A program made the translations under genes and the position numbers. DNA of 5,561 nucleotides from JBLHGN01 sp047616325 (lineage in GTDB: Bacteria; Pseudomonadota; Gammaproteobacteria; Pseudomonadales; Cellvibrionaceae), in assembly GCA_047616325.1 (NCBI GenBank), contig JBLHGN010000243.1:1-5561 (forward strand), written 5' to 3'. This document shows, in pieces, positions 1-5,561 of this stretch (within the stretch, counting starts at the first letter, position 1; the number at the start of each line of letters is the position of its first letter). The notes beneath the pieces are model-generated. The model saw only the letters and a program-made list of their open reading frames with translations, made no database searches and was not told the DNA's origin.

Positions 1-1
1 C

Positions 2-358
2 ACCTTTGGTAGAGCCGGTTATATACGTCGCGCATTGAGTGCAGGGGTGTATGGTTTTTTATTAAAAGACGCGCCCTCGGAGAAATTGGCGCAGGCGCTG
101 CTCAGGGCCATGCAGGGTAAAAAAACCATTGACCCAGAGTTGGCAATTGCAGCTTTGGACGATAGAGATCCGCTGAGCAACAAAGAGCGCAAGGCGCTGC
201 AGTTGGCGGGTGCGGGTAAAAAAACGGCGGATATCGCCGCTCAGCTTTTTTTGTCGGAAGGAGCGGTGCGGAATTATTTATCTGAAGCCATTGCCAAGCT
301 AAATGCCACCAACCGGATAGACGCTGCGAGAATCGCGCGGCAAAGAGGCTGGCTCTAA
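2..358 (+). CDS. DesR-like NarL-family response regulator, C-terminal part (5' end outside window)
   Basis: Two-component response regulator that would bind DNA after phosphorylation by a sensor kinase. The reading frame is open from the left edge, starting TFGRAGYIRRAL, so the gene begins outside the window; the TTG at position 35 encodes an internal Leu and is not a start. The visible part begins at the end of receiver strand beta-4 (TFGRAGY). It then has the strand with the conserved receiver lysine (GFLLKDAPSE), a linker, and a LuxR-type helix-turn-helix (ADIAAQLFLSEGAVRNYLS). The ending NRIDAARIARQRGWL is typical of the DesR group, whose Bacillus member DesR controls membrane lipid desaturation with the kinase DesK. 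The phospho-acceptor Asp and acidic pocket are not in the window. Nothing here shows the partner kinase or the target genes, so a membrane-fluidity role is only suggested by family. The gene converges on valS. Confidence 0.88.
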   Translation, partial: TFGRAGYIRRALSAGVYGFLLKDAPSEKLAQALLRAMQGKKTIDPELAIAALDDRDPLSNKERKALQLAGAGKKTADIAAQLFLSEGAVRNYLSEAIAKLNATNRIDAARIARQRGWL

Positions 359-401
359 TGGCAGTCTGGTAGACCATTCTCGCTGAACAGTCTCACATAA
401 T

Positions 402-432
402 AGTGTCGCGGCGGTATTGCCGCAGGGACACT
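402..432. terminator. Hairpin between convergent genes, possible bidirectional terminator
   Basis: An imperfect inverted repeat lies between the response regulator stop (358) and the valS stop (436). The outer arms AGTGTC (402-407) and GACACT (427-432) pair perfectly. The inner arms GCGGC (408-412) and GCCGC (419-423) pair around a 6-base loop, and AGG (424-426) bulges out. This gives 11 base pairs, GC-rich in the inner stem. It begins three bases after the valS stop codon and about 43 bases after the response regulator stop. Neither strand has a clear run of U after the stem, so classic Rho-independent termination is uncertain. It could instead be an mRNA 3'-end stabilising structure. Confidence 0.45.
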
Positions 433-435
433 CAC

Positions 436-3204
436 TTATAGCGCGGCAATTGCTTCTTTTTGCACACTCAATTTTTCAAGCGCAGATTTAATTTCTTGCC
501 CGCGGTCTTTTTCTTTTTGTACCACATCTGCAGGCGCTTTATCGACAAATTTTGCGTTGCCGAGTTTGCTTTCAATGCGTTGCAAATCTATTGCAAGTTT
601 TTCCAGTTCTTTACTAAGTCGGACGAGCTCTACTTGTTTGTCGATTAGACCGGCCATAGGCACGAGAATTTCAAGGTTGCCAAACAGAGATGTAGCCGAC
701 ATGGGCGCTTCTTCACCCTTGTTTAGCCAAGTAATACTCTCTAATGAGGCGAGTTTTTTCAGAAAGGGTTCGTTTTCTTTTAGGCGACGCTGGTCTTCAC
801 TTGTGCCATTTTTAAAATACACCGGCATAAGTTTTGAAGGAGAAATGTTCATTTCGCCTCGTATGGTGCGGGCGCCAAGTATCACACCTTTTAGCCATTC
901 GATATCGCCAAGGGCTTGTTCATCTATCTTGTTGGTATCCGCCAGGGGGTAAGCGGCCAACATAATCGAGTCGCCCTCAACGCCGGCCAGTGGTTTTACT
1001 CGCTGCCAGATTTCTTCGGTAATAAAGGGCATCATTGGATGGGCCAGTCGCAACGTTGTTTCCAGTACTCGAATCAATGTGCGGCGGGTGCCCTTTTTTA
1101 TCTCATCAGCGGCATTTTCATCCCACAGTACTGGCTTGGTTAACTCCAGGTACCAGTCGCAGTAATCCTTCCAGATGAAGTCATAAAGTGCCTGACTGGC
1201 AAGGTCCAAACGATAGCTGTCCATACCTTCGCACACGGCTTTTTCTGCCTGCTGTAAGCGGCTGATAATCCAGCGGTCTGCCAATGTCAATTGATAGTCG
1301 GTGGAGCCGTCGGCACCGGTGTCGAAGTCTTCGGTGTTCATTAAAACGTAGTTAGACGCGTTCCACAGTTTGTTGCAAAAGTTGCGAAAGCCTTCTATGC
1401 GACCCACATCAAAATTAATATCTCGTCCTGTGGAGGCCAACGAGTAATAGGTAAAACGCAGTGCGTCGGTGCCGTAGCCAGCGATGCCGCCGGGAAATTC
1501 TTTGCGGGTTTGTTTTTCGATTTTGTTTTTAAGTTTGGGCAGCATCATCCCTGCGGTGCGTTTTTTTACCAGGGTTTCCAGTTCTATTCCATCGATCAAG
1601 TCGATGGGGTCGAGCACGTTGCCTTTTGATTTGGACATTTTTTGGCCGTGGCTGTCACGCACCAAACCGTGCACGTATACGGTGGAAAACGGCACTTCTT
1701 TTTTTAAGTAAAGGGTCAGCATTATCATGCGCGCCACCCAGAAAAAGATAATGTCGAAGCCGGTAACCAATACCGATGTAGGGTGGAAGGTCTTTAAAAA
1801 GTCTGTGTCTGCAGGCCAGCCGAGGGTGCCAAAGGTCCACAAGCCAGAAGAAAACCAGGTATCGAGTACGTCGTTATCTTGTTTGAGGCTTATGTCGGCT
1901 GCAATATTGTGTTTTTGGCGAACGTGCTCTTCGCTTTTGCCGACGTAGACCTTGCCGTCGTCATCGTACCAAGCTGGAATTCTATGACCCCACCAGAGCT
2001 GCCGCGATATACACCAGTCTTGGATGTCTCGCATCCACGAGAAATACATGTTCTCGTATTGTTTTGGCACAAAGTTAATGTCTCCGCCTTCCACAGCAGC
2101 GATGGCAGGCTCGGCGAGTGCTTGGGTTCGAACATACCATTGGTTGGTGAGATAGGGTTCGATTACCACGCCACTGCGATCGCCGCGAGGCACTTTTAAG
2201 GTGTGATCTGCCACTTTTTCCAATAGACCTAAGTCGTCCAGATCATCAACGATCTTGGAGCGTGCATCGAATCGGTCCATGCCTTGGTAGTCTTCAGGCA
2301 CGCTACTATTAAGTTCGGCGTTGTCATTAAAAATGTTGATCATGGGTAGCCTGTGTCGCAAACCCATTTCATAGTCGTTGAAGTCGTGAGCCGGTGTGAT
2401 TTTGACGCAACCGGTACCGAAGTCTTTGTCGACATAATCATCGGCAATAATGGGGATTTCGCGTCCACTTAGCGGCAGTGTTATGGTTTTGCCTATGAGG
2501 GCTTTATAACGCTCGTCTTCTGGGTGAACGGCTACAGCGGTATCTCCCAACATGGTTTCAGGGCGGGTGGTGGCGACCACCAAAAAGCCTGAATCATCGG
2601 TTAATGGATACTTGAAATGCCACATGTGGCCCTGGGTTTCTTCGCTAATAACCTCTAAATCAGAAATGGCCGTGTGTAATTTTGGGTCCCAGTTAACCAG
2701 TCGTTTGCCGCGATAAATCAAATCGTCTTCGTGCAAGCGAATAAAGACTTCTTGAACGGCATTAGAAAATCCCTCGTCCATAGTGAAGCGTTCTCGGCTC
2801 CAGTCGGGCGATGCGCCCAGGCGGCGCAATTGGCGGGTAATATGTCCGCCGGATTCCTCTTTCCACTCCCACACTTTTTCGATAAATTTTTCGCGACCCA
2901 GTTGATGGCGGGTAAGCCCTTCGGTGTCCAGCAGGCGCTCTACTACCATTTGTGTTGCGATGCCTGCGTGATCGGTGCCGACCTGCCACAGGGTGTTACA
3001 GCCCTTCATGCGGTGGTAGCGAACTAAGGCATCCATAATGCTTTCTTGAAAACCATGCCCCATGTGCAAACTGCCGGTGACATTGGGCGGGGGAATCATA
3101 ATGCAGTAGGGGTCTCCCTGGCCTGAGGGGGCAAAGTAACCCTTGTCTTCCCATTGCGTGTAGAGGTTTTGTTCAATAGCGGACGGTTTGTAGGTTTTTT
3201 CCAT
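436..3204 (-). CDS. valS: Valyl-tRNA synthetase (ValRS)
   Basis: Cytoplasmic class I aminoacyl-tRNA synthetase that joins valine to tRNA-Val using ATP and removes mischarged threonine. At 922 residues it is near the usual bacterial length (E. coli about 950) and looks intact. The HIGH signature appears as HMGH (47-50) after PPPNVTGSL, and KMSKS is at 522-526. The CP1 editing domain contains TTRPETMLGD (212-221) and AHDFNDYE (272-279), both hallmarks of ValRS proofreading. The anticodon-binding domain starts near DRWIISRL (643-650). The last 70 residues (853-922) form the ValRS C-terminal coiled coil with NAKFVDKAPADVV. The start is supported by the family-typical MEKTYKP...IEQNLY N-terminus. 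Nothing resembling a Shine-Dalgarno sequence precedes the ATG; the leader is A/U-rich. The gene is last in the minus-strand series and probably has its own promoter as well (see 3293-3298). Confidence 0.98.
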   Translation of the reverse strand: MEKTYKPSAIEQNLYTQWEDKGYFAPSGQGDPYCIMIPPPNVTGSLHMGHGFQESIMDALVRYHRMKGCNTLWQVGTDHAGIATQMVVERLLDTEGLTRHQLGREKFIEKVWEWKEESGGHITRQLRRLGASPDWSRERFTMDEGFSNAVQEVFIRLHEDDLIYRGKRLVNWDPKLHTAISDLEVISEETQGHMWHFKYPLTDDSGFLVVATTRPETMLGDTAVAVHPEDERYKALIGKTITLPLSGREIPIIADDYVDKDFGTGCVKITPAHDFNDYEMGLRHRLPMINIFNDNAELNSSVPEDYQGMDRFDARSKIVDDLDDLGLLEKVADHTLKVPRGDRSGVVIEPYLTNQWYVRTQALAEPAIAAVEGGDINFVPKQYENMYFSWMRDIQDWCISRQLWWGHRIPAWYDDDGKVYVGKSEEHVRQKHNIAADISLKQDNDVLDTWFSSGLWTFGTLGWPADTDFLKTFHPTSVLVTGFDIIFFWVARMIMLTLYLKKEVPFSTVYVHGLVRDSHGQKMSKSKGNVLDPIDLIDGIELETLVKKRTAGMMLPKLKNKIEKQTRKEFPGGIAGYGTDALRFTYYSLASTGRDINFDVGRIEGFRNFCNKLWNASNYVLMNTEDFDTGADGSTDYQLTLADRWIISRLQQAEKAVCEGMDSYRLDLASQALYDFIWKDYCDWYLELTKPVLWDENAADEIKKGTRRTLIRVLETTLRLAHPMMPFITEEIWQRVKPLAGVEGDSIMLAAYPLADTNKIDEQALGDIEWLKGVILGARTIRGEMNISPSKLMPVYFKNGTSEDQRRLKENEPFLKKLASLESITWLNKGEEAPMSATSLFGNLEILVPMAGLIDKQVELVRLSKELEKLAIDLQRIESKLGNAKFVDKAPADVVQKEKDRGQEIKSALEKLSVQKEAIAAL

Positions 3205-3255
3205 GATCGTTTTATTTAGACTTAATTTTGGATGAGTGGAAGTTTGGGGGAAATG

Positions 3256-3284
3256 TTGGCTTGTTGCGCTAAAAACCCAGCCAA
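3256..3284 (-). other. Possible hairpin near the 5' end of the valS leader RNA
   Basis: On the minus strand TTGGCT (3284-3279) can pair with AGCCAA (3261-3256). GTT (3276-3274) inside it can pair with AAC (3265-3263), with small bulges and an 8-base loop. The structure would sit at the very start of a transcript made from the -10 element at 3293-3298. It uses the same bases as the 3' arm of the terminator hairpin at 3276-3292, so the two folds exclude each other. It may be a chance pairing. Confidence 0.25.
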
Positions 3285-3292
3285 AGCTTGGG
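3271..3292 (-). terminator. Rho-independent terminator-like hairpin with U-tract, upstream of valS
   Basis: Read on the minus strand, CCC-A-AGC (3292-3286) pairs with GCT-GGG (3281-3276) around a TTTG loop, with one bulged A (3289). Five T residues follow immediately (3275-3271). This gives a 6-bp stem, GC-rich at its base, directly joined to a U-tract, which is the architecture of an intrinsic terminator. The stem is short, so efficiency may be partial. It lies about 80 bases after the stop of the 304-residue gene, where a terminator for the pepA-holC-304-residue series would be expected. Confidence 0.55.
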
Positions 3293-3298
3293 ATTATA
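3293..3298 (-). promoter_or_regulatory. valS: Candidate sigma-70 -10 element for valS
   Basis: The minus strand reads a perfect TATAAT here, about 90 bases before the valS start codon. A start site near 3286-3288 would give a leader of roughly 82 bases. The -35 position is poor: with a 17-base spacer it reads CACACG, and there is no TG extension of the -10. An A/T-rich block at 3332-3345, about 46-59 bases upstream of the predicted start, is placed where an UP element would lie and might compensate. The bases after the -10 are CCC, a GC-rich start resembling discriminators of growth-rate-controlled promoters; that regulatory reading is speculative. Confidence 0.5.
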
Positions 3299-3370
3299 CC
3301 TTGTGAATTAGCGTGCGTGTGGTTGTTGGGGAATAATTATTTCAATGGGAAACCTCTGAAGCGGACAGCG

Positions 3371-4285
3371 CTAAGAGGGATTTGAGTCGTCGTCATCGCT
3401 CAGTTTTGCACGTAGGCGTCTTCTCAGTTCTTGTTCTATTCTGGGCAGATACATAGCAACCAGCTCATCGATTACGCCGTCGTGTTCTTTGTTCTGCTTG
3501 GGTTGCATTTTGCTTGCGTTAATGCGCGTTACTTCTTCCAAATCTTTTTGGTAATGGAGTTTTTCTTGCGCTAGCCTCTCTTTGATATGGTGCGGTAAAA
3601 ATGGGTTTTCTCCGAGTGAGAGTTCTACTGTGGGGGATTCGCTTGCTTGCGGTTCACTTGTGAGCACTTCTTCTGAGGGGGCAAGTGCTTTATCGGCGTT
3701 AGTAGCGTTGGCTTTACTTTGATTGGCCTCTGCTTCATGTACGTCTACTTTAATGAGCTCTGCTTCATTGAGGCCAGCTTCAGCGTGTTCCGCCTCCGCA
3801 GGCTCAGGTTCGCTGGAATCCAGTGGTGAGCTATTTGGTTCAAATAGGGATTGCTGCCCTGGCAGCGCTGGAGTATGAAGAGGTGTTGAATCATGTGTGA
3901 ACGTGTCAGTTGGCATGTGAGTCTGTGGCTTATTGGTATATGAAGGGGCTGAGGGGGTTCGCGTATCTGTCATCGTTTCTGCACGCAGAGCCTGCAGGCT
4001 TTGTGCGTATTCTTCACCGTCGACCTCTAGGCTATTCTCGGAAAGAACGTCGGCTATGTTGTAGGCTTCTTGCAAGGTCTCATTAATTTCGGTGTCGGTG
4101 ACAAGTGATTCAATCCATTTGCCTTCTTCGTCGGTGGCTACCGACGTCAACGCGTTGCAAATATTTTCTTTTAGGCCCCCTAGTGCATCTGGGACCTCTT
4201 CGTCGCTGGGAAGTAGCGAAGCGCGAATAGATTCCAGCTGTTTAAGTAGTTCTTGTTTTGTAGGTTTGTGTTGGCTTGAACTCAC
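3371..4285 (-). CDS. Uncharacterised protein encoded between holC and valS, low-complexity middle
   Basis: 304-residue acidic protein of unknown function with no signal peptide or membrane segment, so probably cytoplasmic. It appears to have three parts. Residues about 10-105 look helical (ELLKQLESIRASLL). Residues about 106-225 are low complexity, rich in Ser, Thr, Pro, Glu and Ala, with degenerate repeats (HAEAG, NEAEL, HEAEA). The C-terminal part has NPFLPHHIKERL (227-238) and DELVAMYLPRIEQELRRRL (273-291), then an acidic tail. From memory, the short hypothetical protein at this locus in Pseudomonas has a similar N-terminal LESIR segment, a PGQQ-LF motif (here 142-148) and a similar basic helix near its end, so I take this as a longer member of that family. 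The start is GTG at 4285: an in-frame stop lies just upstream and no ATG follows for about 100 codons. A weak GAG lies 6 bases before the GTG. It starts 33 bases after holC, probably in the same operon. Confidence 0.85.
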   Translation of the reverse strand: MSSSQHKPTKQELLKQLESIRASLLPSDEEVPDALGGLKENICNALTSVATDEEGKWIESLVTDTEINETLQEAYNIADVLSENSLEVDGEEYAQSLQALRAETMTDTRTPSAPSYTNKPQTHMPTDTFTHDSTPLHTPALPGQQSLFEPNSSPLDSSEPEPAEAEHAEAGLNEAELIKVDVHEAEANQSKANATNADKALAPSEEVLTSEPQASESPTVELSLGENPFLPHHIKERLAQEKLHYQKDLEEVTRINASKMQPKQNKEHDGVIDELVAMYLPRIEQELRRRLRAKLSDDDDSNPS

Positions 4286-4318
4286 AATGCGCTCATTTTA
4301 AACTGTTTAGTGGTGTCG

Positions 4319-4756
4319 TCAGTCTTGCAGCTTAAGCTTATGGGTTTTAATAGGATAACCTCTAGTCTGGTAAAAGGCGTAGTTTTTTCGCGAACCCTTG
4401 AGAGAACTTTGTTCCTGTATAACAATTTCAATGAGTCGTTTAAATCGGCTAAATTGCTCGGGAACACCAGGCCGAAGATTGATTAACACATCGTGGTGAG
4501 TGTCGTCGTCGTCGTGGCTGATAAGCACTGATGCGTCGTTAGATGCTGTGTCGCCAACGAGGCCATGAGGAACAAATGACTCCGGTTTGAAAGACCATAG
4601 TAAATCATTCATTACTTGGCTTTCGTGGTCGTTTGCCGTGGCAATCATTACCCTGTTGCCCAGGTTGACCGCTTTTTCCGCCAGTCTACAGGCATAGTGC
4701 CGTTGGGCATCGAGACTGGCGGCGTGCTGCATAACGTGGAAGTCAATTTGTGTCAT
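4319..4756 (-). CDS. holC: DNA polymerase III chi subunit
   Basis: Accessory subunit of the replicative polymerase clamp-loader complex. In E. coli, chi pairs with psi (HolD) and binds the C-terminal tail of single-strand binding protein, linking the clamp loader to SSB-coated DNA. The 145 residues match the usual size (E. coli 147). Recognisable segments are the N-terminal DFHVM strand, CRLAEKA (23-29), the central DLLWSF...SFVPH block (51-64), NLRPGVP...FSRFKRLIEIV (93-112) and the C-terminal YAFYQTRGYPIKTHKL (126-141), the last being like Pseudomonas HolC. An Asp/His-rich loop SHDDDDTHHD (80-89) is unusual. The ATG at 4756 is preceded by GAG in TTTGAGCAGCT, a weak ribosome site at suitable spacing. 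It follows pepA after 99 bases, the usual pepA-holC linkage. Confidence 0.95.
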   Translation of the reverse strand: MTQIDFHVMQHAASLDAQRHYACRLAEKAVNLGNRVMIATANDHESQVMNDLLWSFKPESFVPHGLVGDTASNDASVLISHDDDDTHHDVLINLRPGVPEQFSRFKRLIEIVIQEQSSLKGSRKNYAFYQTRGYPIKTHKLKLQD

Positions 4757-4855
4757 AGCTGCTCAAAGTTTGTGTGGCGCTTGTCGTAGGTAAAATTTTC
4801 GTTCTGTTATTGTGTGCCTGAATGCCTATGGTTAAGCCCTGTAAAATCATGGCGC

Positions 4856-5561
4856 TTAAACGTTGTTCAATAAATAGTACACCAAAAGTTCCACTGGGCG
4901 ACCGGTAGCTCCTTTTTGGGCGCCACTTAGCCACCCTGTTCCGGCAATATCCAGGTGTGCCCAGGGGTATTTTTTGGTGAAGCGAGAAAGAAAACACGCC
5001 GCAGTGACGCTGCCTGCTTCGGGGCCGCCGATGTTGGCCATGTCGGCAAAATTACTGTCTAGCTGTTTTTGGTAGGCGTCCCATAAAGGCATGCGCCAGG
5101 CGCGGTCGTTGGTTGCCTCTCCAGCGGCAATAAGGTTTGCTGCTAGTTGATCGTTGTTGCTATACAGGCCTGTTGCCTGTTTTCCCAGAGCGACAACGCA
5201 GGCGCCTGTTAATGTGGCTATATCGACTACTGTTTTGGGTTTAAACCGCTCGGCGTAGGTGAGGGCGTCGCACAGTACCAGGCGCCCTTCGGCGTCGGTG
5301 TTGAGAACCTCAATGGTTTGCCCCGACATGGAGGTAACAATGTCGCCCGGTTTGGTGGCGCTGCCAGAAGGCATGTTTTCGGCCGCGGCCACAATGCCTA
5401 TGACATGAACCTCTGCCTCCATTTCCATTAGTGCGGCTAGCGTGCCAAAAACGCTCGCGGCACCGCACATATCAAACTTCATTTCGTCCATGCCTGAGCC
5501 AGCCTTTAAGCTGATTCCGCCGGTATCAAAGGTGATGCCCTTACCCACCAATACGTGAGGT
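4856..5561 (-). CDS. pepA: Leucyl aminopeptidase, M17 family, C-terminal catalytic domain (5' end outside window)
   Basis: Cytosolic metallo-aminopeptidase that removes N-terminal residues from peptides using two divalent metal ions; it works as a hexamer. The frame runs off the right edge, so the start and the N-terminal domain (which in E. coli PepA takes part in DNA binding at carAB and in Xer recombination) are not visible; the TTG at 5551 encodes an internal Leu. The 235 or so visible residues cover most of the catalytic domain. VGKGITFDTGGISLK supplies a metal-binding Lys and Asp and the catalytic Lys. MKFDMCGAA gives the next Asp. The family signature NTDAEGRL (5279-5302) gives Asp, Glu and the catalytic Arg. 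The end (HLDIAGTGWLSGAQKGATGRPVELLVYYLL) is typical of the family. All expected catalytic residues in this part are present, so the enzyme should be active. Stop TAA at 4858-4856; holC follows after 99 bases with no clear terminator or promoter between. Confidence 0.97.
   Translation of the reverse strand, partial: PHVLVGKGITFDTGGISLKAGSGMDEMKFDMCGAASVFGTLAALMEMEAEVHVIGIVAAAENMPSGSATKPGDIVTSMSGQTIEVLNTDAEGRLVLCDALTYAERFKPKTVVDIATLTGACVVALGKQATGLYSNNDQLAANLIAAGEATNDRAWRMPLWDAYQKQLDSNFADMANIGGPEAGSVTAACFLSRFTKKYPWAHLDIAGTGWLSGAQKGATGRPVELLVYYLLNNV

Noticed and set aside
35..37. TTG as the start codon of the response regulator
   Set aside because: The frame is open to the window edge, and the residues before it (TFGRAGYIRRA) match the receiver domain, so this TTG is internal.
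102..377. Minus-strand open frame opposite the response regulator
   Set aside because: It is antisense to a well-supported LuxR-type regulator frame, and its translation resembles no protein family.
557..952. Open frame on the plus strand opposite valS (131 codons), and similar ones at 1484-1711 and 1879-2199
   Set aside because: They lie wholly inside the unmistakable valS coding region on the opposite strand, have no recognisable protein features and are Ser/Phe/Arg-rich in the way antisense frames usually are.
3205..3292. T-box or amino-acid attenuator for valS
   Set aside because: No T-box sequence, specifier stem or Val-rich leader peptide is present, and T-boxes are not expected in gammaproteobacteria.
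3361..3374. Small inverted repeat AGCG/CGCT at the end of the 304-residue gene
   Set aside because: It has only a 4-bp stem and no U-tract; the hairpin at 3271-3292 is a much better terminator candidate.
4775..4857. Repeated words TGGCGCTT (4775-4782, 4850-4857) and GTAAAAT (4790-4796, 4841-4847) flanking the pepA-holC gap
   Set aside because: The words are short, are in direct orientation with their order reversed, and one falls on the pepA stop region. They form no hairpin or known binding site, so chance is the simpler explanation.
4743..4997. Minus-strand open frame overlapping the 3' end of pepA and the pepA-holC gap
   Set aside because: Most of it overlaps the conserved C-terminus of pepA in another frame; it has no ribosome site or recognisable motif.

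Overview
This window is a housekeeping region from a gammaproteobacterium. On the minus strand, reading from high to low coordinates, it carries the end of pepA (leucyl aminopeptidase), holC (chi subunit of DNA polymerase III), an uncharacterised 304-residue protein and valS (valyl-tRNA synthetase). The order pepA-holC-hypothetical-valS is familiar from Pseudomonas and related groups. The valS KMSKS-proximal insert and the Pseudomonas-like tail of HolC point the same way. The moderate GC content and the protein style suggest a marine or cellulolytic relative (Cellvibrionales-like), but that placement is an inference.

Layout: positions 2-358 (+) hold the 3' end of a DesR-like NarL-family response regulator, cut by the left edge. 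It converges on valS (436-3204, -). The short gap between them (359-435) contains one good hairpin that may act as a terminator for both genes. The gap 3205-3370 upstream of valS holds a perfect TATAAT -10 element directly abutting a compact hairpin plus U-tract on the same strand. This looks like a terminator for the pepA-holC-hypothetical transcript combined with a promoter for valS. The 304-residue gene occupies 3371-4285 (-), holC 4319-4756 (-), and pepA runs from 4856 off the right edge (-).

The genes have no single shared pathway. HolC serves the replisome clamp loader, ValRS serves translation, PepA serves peptide turnover, and the 304-residue protein has no assigned role. Its two ends look conserved, while its middle is a low-complexity, apparently disordered stretch with degenerate repeats.

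No mobile element, CRISPR array, tRNA, rRNA or defence system is visible. I did not find an undescribed multi-gene system. The most interesting points are the overlapping terminator and promoter upstream of valS and the uncharacterised protein between holC and valS.
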